Positions 49,010 through 56,701 of a stretch of DNA of 64,000 bases are shown here, in pieces. Where the stretch lies: the NCBI RefSeq assembly GCF_006717145.1, contig NZ_VFQF01000003.1:372001-436000 (forward strand), in the 5' to 3' direction. The notes under the pieces were generated by a model, which was not told the origin of the DNA, searched no databases, and saw nothing but the letters and a program-made list of their open reading frames with translations. Position numbers and translations under genes: made by a program. Numbering within the stretch: the first letter of the stretch is position 1; each line of letters opens with the position of its first letter. This stretch comes from Humibacillus xanthopallidus (GTDB taxonomy: Bacteria > Actinomycetota > Actinomycetes > Actinomycetales > Dermatophilaceae).

Positions 49010-50239
49010 GTGATCGAGGTCGTGGGGGTCGGTGCGTCGGGGCTGGAGTCGTTGGGTGACGCCGAGCGCCGCCTCGTCGACGCGGCCGAGGTCGTCCTCG
49101 GTGGCGAGCGCCACCTCGCGATGCTCGAGCCGCGTGCCGGTCGCGACCTCGTGCGGTGGCCGTCGCCCCTGCTGCAGGGCCTGGCGCAGGTGCTCGACCG
49201 CGTTGCGGGACGGCGTGTCGTCGTGCTCGCCAGCGGCGACCCGCTCGTCTCCGGCATCGGCACCACTCTCGTCGACGCCGTGGGTGCCCAGGGCGTGCGA
49301 GTCCACCCTGCTGTGTCGTCCGTGGCCCTTGCCAGAGCCCGAATGCGTTGGAGTGCAGAGGAATCCGACGTCGTGACGCTCGTCGGCCGCGACCTCGACC
49401 TGCTGCGCGCGCGGCTCGCGCCCAGCGCTCGTCTCGTCGTGCTGACGTCGGGCGCCGATGCGGCGTCAGGCATCGCCTCGCTCCTCGTCGAGGAGGGGTA
49501 TGCCGCGAGCCGCCTCTCGGTGCTCGGTGACCTCGGGTCGCCCGCGGAGTCGCGTCTCGACGGGGTGGCCGCATCGTGGGACGACCGTCCCACTCCCCGG
49601 TTGCACCTCGTCTGCGTCGAGTGCGACCCCGCTCCGGTCGGTGGAGGCCGGCCCCTGACACCGGGGCTCCCCGACGCGGCCTACGACCACGACGGCCAGC
49701 TGAGCAAGCGCCTCGTGCGCGCGGCTGCCCTCGCGCACCTCGCCCCACGGCGCGGTGACGTCCTCTGGGACCTCGGTGCGGGCGCCGGCTCCGTCGGGAT
49801 CGAGTTCGCGCGTGCTCATCCGAGCACCTCCGTGCACGCCGTCGAGCGAGACCCGCGACGGGCGGCCCGCATCCGTGGCAACGCGAGAGCGCTCGGCGTG
49901 CCCACGCTGCACGTCATCGAGGGTGCGTCGCTCGAGGTGATCGAGGGGCTGCCGCGGCCCGACGCCGTCTTCATCGGTGGCGGTGCGACGGCGCTCCTCA
50001 TCGACGCGTGCTGGCAGGCGCTGCGCCCGGGTGGGCGACTCGTCGTCCACGGCGTGTCCGTCGAGACCGAGCTGGTCCTGCACGAGGCCCGGCAGCGGCA
50101 CGGAGGGTCGATGAGCCGCATCTCCGTCGAGGACCTCGAGCCCCTCGGCACGCTCAGCGGCTGGAAGCCCGCCCGCTCCGTCGTCCAGTGGTCGGCGACG
50201 ACGTCTGCAGGACAGTTGATCTCGGAGGACGCGACGTGA
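49010..50239 (+). CDS. cobL: Precorrin-6Y C5,15-methyltransferase (decarboxylating) CobL
   Basis: This encodes 409 aa from a leaderless GTG. The N-terminal half is the CbiE-type methyltransferase (VVGVGASGLESLGDAERRLVDAAEVVLGGERHLAML, VVVLASGDPLVSGIGTTLVDAVG). The C-terminal half is the CbiT-type decarboxylating methyltransferase (DVLWDLGAGAGSVGIEFARAHPSTSVHAVERDPRRAARIRGNA, DAVFIGGGATALLIDACWQALRPGGRLVVHGVSVE). The fused CobL form is typical of the aerobic pathway. It overlaps cobM by 4 bp and is divergent from the chelatase operon. Confidence 0.96.
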   Translation: MIEVVGVGASGLESLGDAERRLVDAAEVVLGGERHLAMLEPRAGRDLVRWPSPLLQGLAQVLDRVAGRRVVVLASGDPLVSGIGTTLVDAVGAQGVRVHPAVSSVALARARMRWSAEESDVVTLVGRDLDLLRARLAPSARLVVLTSGADAASGIASLLVEEGYAASRLSVLGDLGSPAESRLDGVAASWDDRPTPRLHLVCVECDPAPVGGGRPLTPGLPDAAYDHDGQLSKRLVRAAALAHLAPRRGDVLWDLGAGAGSVGIEFARAHPSTSVHAVERDPRRAARIRGNARALGVPTLHVIEGASLEVIEGLPRPDAVFIGGGATALLIDACWQALRPGGRLVVHGVSVETELVLHEARQRHGGSMSRISVEDLEPLGTLSGWKPARSVVQWSATTSAGQLISEDAT

Positions 50240-51000
50240 CGGTGCACTTCATTGGAGCGGGTCCGGGAGCCGCCGACCTGCTCACCATCCGGGCTGCGCG
50301 TCTCATCTCCGAGTCGCCGGTCTGCCTCTACGCAGGCACCTACATCGGGGCCGATGTGCTGACTCACTGCCCGCCTGGGGCCGTGCTCGTCGACACGCAG
50401 GACCTGGGGCTCGACGCCATCGTCGACGCGTGCGTCGAGGCGCACACGGCCGGCCACGACGTGGCGCGGCTGTGCTCGGGCGACCCGTCGCTCTACTCCG
50501 CCGTGGCGGAGCAGACCCGGCGCCTCGACCGTGCAGGAGTGCCGTGGGACGTCACCCCAGGGGTGCCGGCCTACGCCGCGGCCGCAGCGCTCGTCGGGCG
50601 TGAGCTCACGGTGCCCGAAGTGGCCCAGTCGGTCGTGCTGACCCGCACGCATCGCGACTCGACCCGGATGCCCGAGACCGAGTCGCTCGCCCACTTCGCG
50701 AAGTCGCGTGCGACGCTCGTGCTCCACCTGGCGATCCGGCGCACGCGCGAGCTCATGGGCTCCCTCGTCGCCGACTACGGGTCGACGTGCCCAGTGGTCG
50801 TCGTCGCCAACGCCGAGCAGCCCGACCAGCTCGTGCTGCGTGGCACCCTCGCCGACATCGCCGACCAGGTCGAGGCCGCCGGTCTGCGGCAGGCCGCCGT
50901 CATCCTCGTCGGGCCCGCTCTCGGGGCGCGCGACACCGACGACTTCGTCGAGTCGCACCTCTACGGCACACGAGTCACCCGAATCATCAAGTGCGAGTGA
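50236..51000 (+). CDS. cobM: Precorrin-4 C11-methyltransferase CobM
   Basis: This encodes 254 aa from a GTG in a GTGA overlap, with GGAGG upstream. The family blocks are VHFIGAGPGAADLLTIRAARLISESPVCLYAGTYIGADVLTHC, VARLCSGDPSLYSAVAEQTRRLD, WDVTPGVPAYAAAAALVGRELTVPEVAQSVVLTRTHRDSTRMPE and VILVGPALGARDTDDFVESHLYG. It is a SAM-dependent tetrapyrrole methylase acting after CobJ. A cobalamin riboswitch follows its stop codon, so transcription into the cobalt transport genes is controlled separately. Confidence 0.97.
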   Translation: MTVHFIGAGPGAADLLTIRAARLISESPVCLYAGTYIGADVLTHCPPGAVLVDTQDLGLDAIVDACVEAHTAGHDVARLCSGDPSLYSAVAEQTRRLDRAGVPWDVTPGVPAYAAAAALVGRELTVPEVAQSVVLTRTHRDSTRMPETESLAHFAKSRATLVLHLAIRRTRELMGSLVADYGSTCPVVVVANAEQPDQLVLRGTLADIADQVEAAGLRQAAVILVGPALGARDTDDFVESHLYGTRVTRIIKCE

Positions 51001-51075
51001 GGATCTCGCGACACCACACGGAGTGGGTCGTGGCGAGGCGTGGCGATCCCGGACCGCATGTGTCAGGATGCGAGT

Positions 51076-51237
51076 GCCGCAGTGCACGGGAAGTCGGTGT
51101 GATTCCGACGTGGTCCTCGCCACTGTGACCAGGGAGCAATCCCCCACCATCGCCACTGGTGACCGCAGGTGCAGAGCCGGGTCGCTGGGAAGGCTGGGGA
51201 GGCGTGACGATCTGGAAGCCAGGAGACCGGCTGCGGC
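51076..51237 (+). promoter_or_regulatory. Cobalamin riboswitch upstream of cbtBA
   Basis: The conserved elements are visible in order: GGGAAGTCGGTGTGATTCCGAC, GTCCTCGCCACTGTGACCAG, CCACTGGTGACCGCAGGTG, GGGAAGGCTGGGGAGGCG, and the B12 box CTGGAAGCCAGGAGACCGG. The closing stem pairs GCCGCAG (51076-51082) with CTGCGGC (51231-51237). A long variable arm makes it the fullest of the three copies. It should lower cobalt import when cobalamin is sufficient. Confidence 0.96.
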
Positions 51238-51279
51238 GTGATCTGTCCACGAGGCATGGAAAGAAAGGGTCAACTCGCC

Positions 51280-51507
51280 ATGACCAGTGCTGCATCGGCA
51301 TCCGCCGTCTCCCCGTCCGTTCGCATGTCCGTTCGCGCGTCCGCCGTCAGCGTCCCCGTCTGGGCGTGGGCGTTGCTGGCGGTCGCCGTCTTCACGCTCT
51401 ACGTCCTCGCGCAGGAGAACGGGGCCGTGCTGAGCGCCCCGGCGGCCGAGCTGCTCCACGAGCTGACGCACGACGCGCGTCACGCTCTCGGCGTCCCCTG
51501 CCACTGA
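51280..51507 (+). CDS. cbtB: Cobalt transporter subunit CbtB
   Basis: This encodes 75 aa with one membrane segment (VPVWAWALLAVAVFTLYVLAQE) and a short His-rich C-terminus (LLHELTHDARHALGVPCH) expected to bind cobalt. This is the CbtB signature. The ATG at 51280 was chosen because the upstream part of the frame lies in the riboswitch platform; GAAAGGG about 11 nt upstream is a weak ribosome site. Confidence 0.92.
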   Translation: MTSAASASAVSPSVRMSVRASAVSVPVWAWALLAVAVFTLYVLAQENGAVLSAPAAELLHELTHDARHALGVPCH

Positions 51508-51514
51508 GGTGCCC

Positions 51515-52294
51515 GTGAGCTTCGGCTCCGTGCTGCGGCGCGGGGTCCTTGCCGGCGTGTGCGCAGGCCTGTCGTCCGCGCTCGTCACGTGGGTTGCCGT
51601 CGAGCCCGTCATCCGGCAGGCGCTGGACATCGAGGCCGCCCGCACCGAGGTGATCCATGGCGGCGGGCAGTCCCTGCCCCTGCGTCTGCCGGCCCACGGA
51701 GGTGGGGAGGAGCCCCTCGTCTCGCGCGCCGTCCAGGTCGTCGGTGGGGCCATGACGAGTGTGCTCGTCGGCGTGGCCGTGGGCGTCATCTTCGCGATCG
51801 TCTACGCGCGGGTGCGTGAGCGACTCAGTGGCAGAGGTGATCTCGTCGGCTCACTCACCTTGGCGGCGGTCGGCTTCGGCGGAGTGAGCCTGCTCCCCGC
51901 GCTCGTTGTGCCTGCCAACCCGCCCGCGGTCGGTGATCCGACAACCGTCGGCCACCGCACGATGCTGTATGCCGTGACGCTGCTCCTCGGCGTCGCCGTC
52001 CCGATCGTCGTGGTGGCGGTCGACCGGCGCCTCTCCATGTCCTCCATGTCGACGACGACACGCCTCGCACTCGACGTCGTCGTGGCGGCGGTCCTGCTCG
52101 TAGGCCTGGTGGTTCTCCTGCCGGGCTCACCCGACGTCGTGCCCGACGACGTGCCGGCCGACCTCCTGTGGGACTTCCGCGTCGCGTCCCTCGCCCAGCT
52201 CGCCGCGATGTGGCTGACCCTCGGGCTCGTCTTCGGGGTCCTCATGGAGCGGGCCGCGACGGGTGACCGCACCCTGGCACCGGTGGCGGCGTGA
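51515..52294 (+). CDS. cbtA: Cobalt transporter subunit CbtA
   Basis: This encodes about 259 aa. The GTG at 51515 follows GAGGTG; a GTG at 51509 is the alternative. Five to six membrane segments are visible (GVLAGVCAGLSSALVTWVAVEPVI, AVQVVGGAMTSVLVGVAVGVIFAIVYARV, LTLAAVGFGGVSLLPALVVPANPPAVG, MLYAVTLLLGVAVPIVVVAV, LDVVVAAVLLVGLVVLLPG and LAQLAAMWLTLGLVFGVLM). A conserved His-containing loop (TEVIHGGGQ) precedes the second. CbtA and CbtB together form a cobalt importer controlled by B12. Confidence 0.93.
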   Translation: MSFGSVLRRGVLAGVCAGLSSALVTWVAVEPVIRQALDIEAARTEVIHGGGQSLPLRLPAHGGGEEPLVSRAVQVVGGAMTSVLVGVAVGVIFAIVYARVRERLSGRGDLVGSLTLAAVGFGGVSLLPALVVPANPPAVGDPTTVGHRTMLYAVTLLLGVAVPIVVVAVDRRLSMSSMSTTTRLALDVVVAAVLLVGLVVLLPGSPDVVPDDVPADLLWDFRVASLAQLAAMWLTLGLVFGVLMERAATGDRTLAPVAA

Positions 52295-52674
52295 CGGCAT
52301 ACGGCGACGGTGTCTGCACCCTGCGCGTGTGTCGCGACTGCTGCTGCGGCACACAGGCCAAGCACCCAGGGGTCGACCACGAGGGGCTGCTGACCCGTCT
52401 GGAGGTCGACAGCGGGGACCACGCCCGGGTGCTGCGCAGCGACTGCCTCCTCGCCTGTGACGAGTCCAACGTCGTCGTCATCACCCCGTCGCCGTCGGGG
52501 CGCCGACGCGGAGGACGGCCCGTGTGGGTGCGTCGCGTGCTCGACGACGCTGCGGTCGACGCCATCGTCGACTGGGTGCGGGCCGGGGGGCCGGGCATCT
52601 CCGGCGTGCCGGGTGGCGTCCGGGAGCGGGTCTTCGCAGCGACGTCGTTGGCGAGGAGCTATGCGGGCCGGTGA
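52291..52674 (+). CDS. Thioredoxin-like [2Fe-2S] protein, cobalamin-locus associated
   Basis: This encodes 127 aa from a GTG in a GTGA overlap with cbtA. Four candidate iron-sulfur ligands are CRDCCCG near the N-terminus and SDCLLACDESNVVVI in the middle. This arrangement fits the thioredoxin-like [2Fe-2S] ferredoxin family. Similar proteins are encoded beside cbtBA in other actinobacteria. A role in reducing cobalt or a corrinoid is plausible but not shown. Its stop is 3 bp from the stop of the convergent DUF1905 gene. Confidence 0.8.
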   Translation: MTAYGDGVCTLRVCRDCCCGTQAKHPGVDHEGLLTRLEVDSGDHARVLRSDCLLACDESNVVVITPSPSGRRRGGRPVWVRRVLDDAAVDAIVDWVRAGGPGISGVPGGVRERVFAATSLARSYAGR

Positions 52675-52677
52675 CGC

Positions 52678-52968
52678 TCAGGCTTCGCCGCGGACGGTGA
52701 GCGTCACAGTGACGACGTCGCCGACGTCGATGTGCTCAGCCCGACGCACGGCCGTCTTGAAGGGCACGATGTAGCCGTCGTCCTTGGGCCACAAGGAGGT
52801 CGGCCACTCCGTGTGCCCGACCCTGGCGGTCACGGGGATCATGCCCCAGCCGTAGCTCACGTGCGCGACGTCGTGCAGCGCCTGCGACTCGTCCTCCGGC
52901 ACGCTGACGAAATGGTAGGGAGAAGGTCCGCGCCACTCCCACACCTCGCCGGTGAACTGCAGCTCCAT
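52678..52968 (-). CDS. DUF1905 domain protein
   Basis: This encodes 96 aa. The ATG at 52968 gives the family-typical MELQFTGEVWEWRGPSPYHFVSVPEDESQALHDVAHVSYGWGMIPVTARVGHTEWPTSLWPKDDGYIVPFKTAVRRAE followed by GDVVTVTL. DUF1905 is a small beta-barrel of unknown function, often fused to a YdeI-like domain that is absent here. No strong ribosome site is seen. It is a single-gene unit. Confidence 0.9.
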   Translation of the reverse strand: MELQFTGEVWEWRGPSPYHFVSVPEDESQALHDVAHVSYGWGMIPVTARVGHTEWPTSLWPKDDGYIVPFKTAVRRAEHIDVGDVVTVTLTVRGEA

Positions 52969-53236
52969 CCCGACAGGATGGCACTGCGTGAGATCGACCG
53001 GGGCGCAACGCGGTGGGCGTGATTGACAGCCGACGTCGGGCACGCAGCCAAGGGCTGGTGACGATGTCGTGGTCGCTCCCCACCGGAATGGCTCCTGTGT
53101 CACACCTTCATGGTTTGGCCAACCGTGCGTCGCGAGCGGTTCCATCATCGAAGGTACGGCACGTTCAGTGCCGCACACTGCGCGGGCGACGGTCCGGCAA
53201 CACCCGGCGAGCCCTCGCGCTGACCGAGGAGTGAAC
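52969..53236. other. Intergenic region with a short hairpin
   Basis: These 268 bp separate two divergent genes. CGGCAC-GTTCA-GTGCCG near 53155-53172 forms a 6-bp stem. I see no ORF with a ribosome site and no recognisable RNA gene. Confidence 0.5.
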
Positions 53237-53740
53237 ATGAGTCACAGGAAGACACGCAGGGTCGGGACGGCGGCGGCGCTGGTCGTGCTGGGCGCCATGG
53301 CGGGGGCGGGGGCTGCTGGGGCGAGCGACTTCACCGTGGACTTTCCGGTCGGCACCGCATGCAACTTCCCGCTGCGTGTCGACGGCACGGGGGGCAACAG
53401 GATCGACCGCACCTTCACCGATGAGGCGGGAAACCTGGTGCGCATTCTGTCGACGGGGACGGGCTTCGCGCTGACCTTCACGAACTTGAGCACCGGCAAA
53501 ACGCTGTCGCTGCCGTCGAACGGCGCCGTGACGCGGACGACCCCGCTCGCGGGCGGCCTGACCCGCAACGTGCTGACCGGGCACAACGTGCTGTTCCTCT
53601 ACCCGAGCGATGTGCCTGCCGGCCCGTCGACCACGCTCTTCACCGGCAGGGCGGTGTTCACGGCCACGCCGTCCTCCGACTACACCCTGCTCGAGACGCA
53701 CGGCACGTCGCGCGACCTCTGCGCGGAGCTGTCGGACTGA
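53237..53740 (+). CDS. Secreted protein of unknown function
   Basis: This encodes 167 aa. The ATG at 53237 follows GAGGAG. A Sec signal peptide is clear: basic MSHRKTRRVG, hydrophobic TAAALVVLGAMAGAGAAGA, cleavage after AGA or AGAS. The mature part is beta-rich with two cysteines (GTACNFPL and RDLCAEL) that could form a disulfide, and has TRNVLTGHNVLFLYPSD and TLFTGRAVFT. Similar short secreted proteins occur in several copies in actinobacteria; function is unknown. Confidence 0.85.
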   Translation: MSHRKTRRVGTAAALVVLGAMAGAGAAGASDFTVDFPVGTACNFPLRVDGTGGNRIDRTFTDEAGNLVRILSTGTGFALTFTNLSTGKTLSLPSNGAVTRTTPLAGGLTRNVLTGHNVLFLYPSDVPAGPSTTLFTGRAVFTATPSSDYTLLETHGTSRDLCAELSD

Positions 53741-53796
53741 CTGCCCGGCTGGCCGAACGGCTGAACGGCTGAACGGCGGACCGGCGGACCGGCGGC

Positions 53797-54378
53797 TCAG
53801 GCGCCGGTCCGGCCGTCCACGCCTTCACGGAGCAGGTCGACGTGGCCGCAGTGCTGGGCGTACTCGGTGATCATCCGCAGGACCAGCCAGCGCAGGTCGA
53901 CGTCCTCGTACCAGTCCAGCGGCCGTGCGGTGTCGTCGAGCTCGTGGGCAGCGACGATGTCCCGGGACACCGCGCACTCCCCGCGCCAGGTCTCGAGGTC
54001 GGCGGTGAAGTCGGCGTCCGCGGGCACGTTGAAGTCGAGGTCGGGGTCGGTCTCGGTGAAGAAGAGGAACGGCACCTCGCGTCGCTCGAAGTTCTGCTGG
54101 AACCACCAGCGCTCGACGCTCGCGAGGTGACGGACCATGCCGTGCAGCGACATCGTGGAGGGTGGCATCGACCGGCTCCGTGCCTGCTCCGGCGTGAGGC
54201 CGCGGCACTTCATCTCCACGGTCGCGCGGTAGTAGTCGAGGTAGGCCGTGAGGGCCTCGCGCTCGCCCGCCACGCGGGGGATGCGCGGGCGGTCGTCCTC
54301 GCCCCAGACCGGCGCGAAGCCGTCGTCGGTCAGTCCGGACTCCGACCGGGCCTCGGCCTGCGCAGGGTCGTCCACCAT
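53797..54378 (-). CDS. DinB-family protein (DUF664-like)
   Basis: This encodes 193 aa. It has the four-helix DinB/YfiT-like pattern: EREALTAYLDYYRATVEMKCRGLTPEQARSRSMPPSTMSLHGMVRHLASVERWWFQQNFERREVPFLF, then ECAVSRDIVAAHELDD and LRWLVLRMITEYAQHCGHVDLLREGVDGRTG. His79, plus H and H in the EYAQHCGHVDLLRE helix, match the metal-binding triad of the family. Family members are often thiol-dependent transferases with mycothiol as cofactor. No signal peptide is present. Confidence 0.92.
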   Translation of the reverse strand: MVDDPAQAEARSESGLTDDGFAPVWGEDDRPRIPRVAGEREALTAYLDYYRATVEMKCRGLTPEQARSRSMPPSTMSLHGMVRHLASVERWWFQQNFERREVPFLFFTETDPDLDFNVPADADFTADLETWRGECAVSRDIVAAHELDDTARPLDWYEDVDLRWLVLRMITEYAQHCGHVDLLREGVDGRTGA

Positions 54379-54434
54379 GCCCGCCACTCTGCCACGGGCT
54401 CGACCCGAGCCAACGCCTGAAGGGGTCGCCGCAC

Positions 54435-56036
54435 TCACCGGACGAAGCGCGGCGTCCAGACCTGACCGCTCGGGGTGGCCCGGGTGCCGGACGCGCCGAT
54501 GATGACGAGGCACAGCATGTCGATCGTGGCTGGGTCGAGCTCGCCGAGAGTCGTGACGGTGATGGACTCCTCGGCGCGGCCGACGTCGCGTCCGACGACG
54601 ACGACCGTGCCGGCCGAGCGCTCCTCGAGCAGGACCTCGCGGGCCCGCACGATCTGCTCGGTGCGGCTGCGCGAGGCGGGGTTGTAGAGCGCGATGACGA
54701 GGTCGGCGGCTGCGGCAGCGCGCAGCCGGCGCTCGACGACGGGCCATGGCTTGAGGCGGTCGGAGAGCGACAGGATGGCGAAGTCGCCCCCCAACGGCGC
54801 ACCCGCGCGCGCCGCAACTGCTTGTGCTGCAGTGACTCCCGGCACGACGCGGATCTGCACGTCGTCGTAACCGTGCTCCTCGGCCGCTTCGAAGACCGCC
54901 GAGGCCATGCCGAAGACGCCGGCGTCGCCGCCCGACACGACGGCCACCCGCTCACCCTTGCGCGCGAGCTCGAGGGCGTGGCGCGCCCGGTCGACCTCGA
55001 CGGTGTTGCCCGACGCATGGCGGCCCAGGCCTTCGCGCTGTGGGACTCGCTTGACGTAGGGCGCATAGCCGACGACGTGGTCGACCCCTGTGAGCGCGAC
55101 AGATGCCTCCGGGGTGAGCCATCGGTCCGGCCCGGGGCCCAAGCCCACGACGACTACTTCACCCGAGCACGTATGCGGCGCAGGTAGATCCGTGAGTGAC
55201 GCTGGGTGGGCGGGGAGCTGGTCCACGACCCGAGCTGCGCTCGTCGCCTCAGCCCCGCTGCCTCGCGCGGGCTCAGACCCGGACGCGCGACCCGCGGAGT
55301 CCGCGCGCCGGTCGCGACCCGGCACGACGACCATCGACATGTAGGGCACCGTCGCCGCGTCGACCTCGGCGACGGGCAGCACACGCTCGCTGTCGGAGCT
55401 CGCCCGTTCGACGTAGCGGGCCTCGTCGAGGCGGCCGGCCTGGCGCAGGGCTTCGCGGACGTTCTCGAAGGTGCGCCCCAGCTTCATGACGACGGCCGCC
55501 TCGGTGTCGGCCAGGCGACGCGCGAGCTCCGGCACGGGGAGGGTGCCGGGCAGGATCGTGAGCACGTCCTCGTGACGACAGAGGCCCGTGGCCATCGCTG
55601 CCGCCGAGCCGCTGACCGAGGTCACGCCGGGCACCACCGCGGTGTCGTAGCGGTCGGACAGGCGGTCGTGGAGGTACATGTAGGTGCCGTAGAAGAGCGG
55701 GTCACCCTCTGCGAGGACGACGACGTTGCGTCCCGAGTCCAGATGGGCCGCAAGGCGATCGGCCGACTCGTCGTAGAAGTCGGCCATGAGCCCGTGGTAG
55801 CCGAGCGGGTGGGCCGTTTCCGCCGTCGTGACGGGGTAGACGAGCAGCTCCTCGATGACATCCGGACCGAAGTAGGTGGCGGCGATCCGCCGGGCGATCG
55901 AGTCGCCACGCGGCCCGCTGTGGTAGGCGACGACGTCAGCCTCGCCGATGAGGCGGGCGGCCTTGACGGTGACGAGCTCGGGGTCGCCGGGGCCGACGCC
56001 CACGCCCCGCAGCCACCCGCACGCGACGGCGCTCAC
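54435..56036 (-). CDS. cobIJ: CobI-CobJ fusion: precorrin-2 C20- and precorrin-3B C17-methyltransferase
   Basis: This encodes 533 aa from a GTG coupled to cobH (GTGA). Residues 8-240 are CobI (RGVGVGPGDPELVTVKAARLIGEADVVAYHSG, VVLAEGDPLFYGTYMYLHDRL, VVPGVTSVSGSAAAMATGLC). After a 50-residue Ala/Ser/Arg-rich linker, residues 290-533 are CobJ (VVVVGLGPGPDRWLTPEASVALTGVDHVVGYAPYVKRV, RVAVVSGGDAGVFGMASAVFEAAEE, ALYNPASRSRTEQI). The two methylases act at nearby steps of ring contraction. Such fusions are common in actinobacteria. Confidence 0.96.
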   Translation of the reverse strand: MSAVACGWLRGVGVGPGDPELVTVKAARLIGEADVVAYHSGPRGDSIARRIAATYFGPDVIEELLVYPVTTAETAHPLGYHGLMADFYDESADRLAAHLDSGRNVVVLAEGDPLFYGTYMYLHDRLSDRYDTAVVPGVTSVSGSAAAMATGLCRHEDVLTILPGTLPVPELARRLADTEAAVVMKLGRTFENVREALRQAGRLDEARYVERASSDSERVLPVAEVDAATVPYMSMVVVPGRDRRADSAGRASGSEPARGSGAEATSAARVVDQLPAHPASLTDLPAPHTCSGEVVVVGLGPGPDRWLTPEASVALTGVDHVVGYAPYVKRVPQREGLGRHASGNTVEVDRARHALELARKGERVAVVSGGDAGVFGMASAVFEAAEEHGYDDVQIRVVPGVTAAQAVAARAGAPLGGDFAILSLSDRLKPWPVVERRLRAAAAADLVIALYNPASRSRTEQIVRAREVLLEERSAGTVVVVGRDVGRAEESITVTTLGELDPATIDMLCLVIIGASGTRATPSGQVWTPRFVR

Positions 56037-56701
56037 AGCTCCTCCTCACGCGCGAGGGCGTTGACGGCGGCGGCGGCCAGGGCCGAGCCGCCGCGACGGC
56101 CGTGGACGACGAGCCACGGGATGTCGAAGGGGTTCTCGGCGAGCGCGACCTTCGACTCGGCCGAGCCGATGAAGCCGACGGGGATGCCGACGACCGCCGC
56201 AGGACGGGGCCCGCCGTCGGCGATCGTCTCGAGCAGGTGGAAGAGCGCCGTGGGCGCGTTGCCGATGGCGACGACGGCCCCCTCGAGGCGGTCGCCCCAC
56301 AGCGACACCGCCGCTGCGGAGCGGGTGGTGCCCCACTCTCGAGCAAGGGCTGGCACCCGCTCGTCGCGCAGTGTGCAGATCACCTCGTTGTCGCGCGGCA
56401 GCCGGGCCCGGGTGATGCCCGAGGCGATCATCTGGGCGTCGGTGATGACGGGGGCGCCGGACCGCAGCGCCGCTCGGGCGTCGGCGACGAGGCGAGGGTG
56501 CACGGCGATGTGCTCCGTGAGGTCGACGTCGCCGCTGGCGTGCACCATCCGCACCGCGACCACACGGGCGTCCTCCGGCAGGTGCCCCAGGTGGGCCTCG
56601 GAGCGGATCGTCGCGAACGACTGCCGGTAGATCTCGGCTCCGTCGGCGACGTAGTCGTAGCGACGCGTCGGCGGCTGTCGCGTCTCGGTGCTCACGTCCA
56701 T
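56033..56701 (-). CDS. cobH: Precorrin-8X methylmutase CobH
   Basis: This encodes 222 aa. The ATG at 56701 follows AGGAG and overlaps the cobG end by 10 nt. Key blocks are YVADGAEIYRQSFATIRSEAHLGHLPEDARVVAVRMVHASGDVDLTEHI, with the catalytic His in RMVHASGD. APVITDAQMIASGITRARLPRDNEVICTL, AVVAIGNAPTALFHLLE and AAVVGIPVGFIGSAESKVAL follow. It moves the C11 methyl group to C12 to give hydrogenobyrinic acid. It sits in the middle of the cobG-cobH-cobIJ operon. Confidence 0.97.
   Translation of the reverse strand: MDVSTETRQPPTRRYDYVADGAEIYRQSFATIRSEAHLGHLPEDARVVAVRMVHASGDVDLTEHIAVHPRLVADARAALRSGAPVITDAQMIASGITRARLPRDNEVICTLRDERVPALAREWGTTRSAAAVSLWGDRLEGAVVAIGNAPTALFHLLETIADGGPRPAAVVGIPVGFIGSAESKVALAENPFDIPWLVVHGRRGGSALAAAAVNALAREEEL

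Noticed and set aside
53745-53795. Short GAACGGCT / GGACCGGC direct repeats as a regulatory element
   Set aside because: They are a few imperfect copies between two convergent stop codons, best seen as simple sequence.
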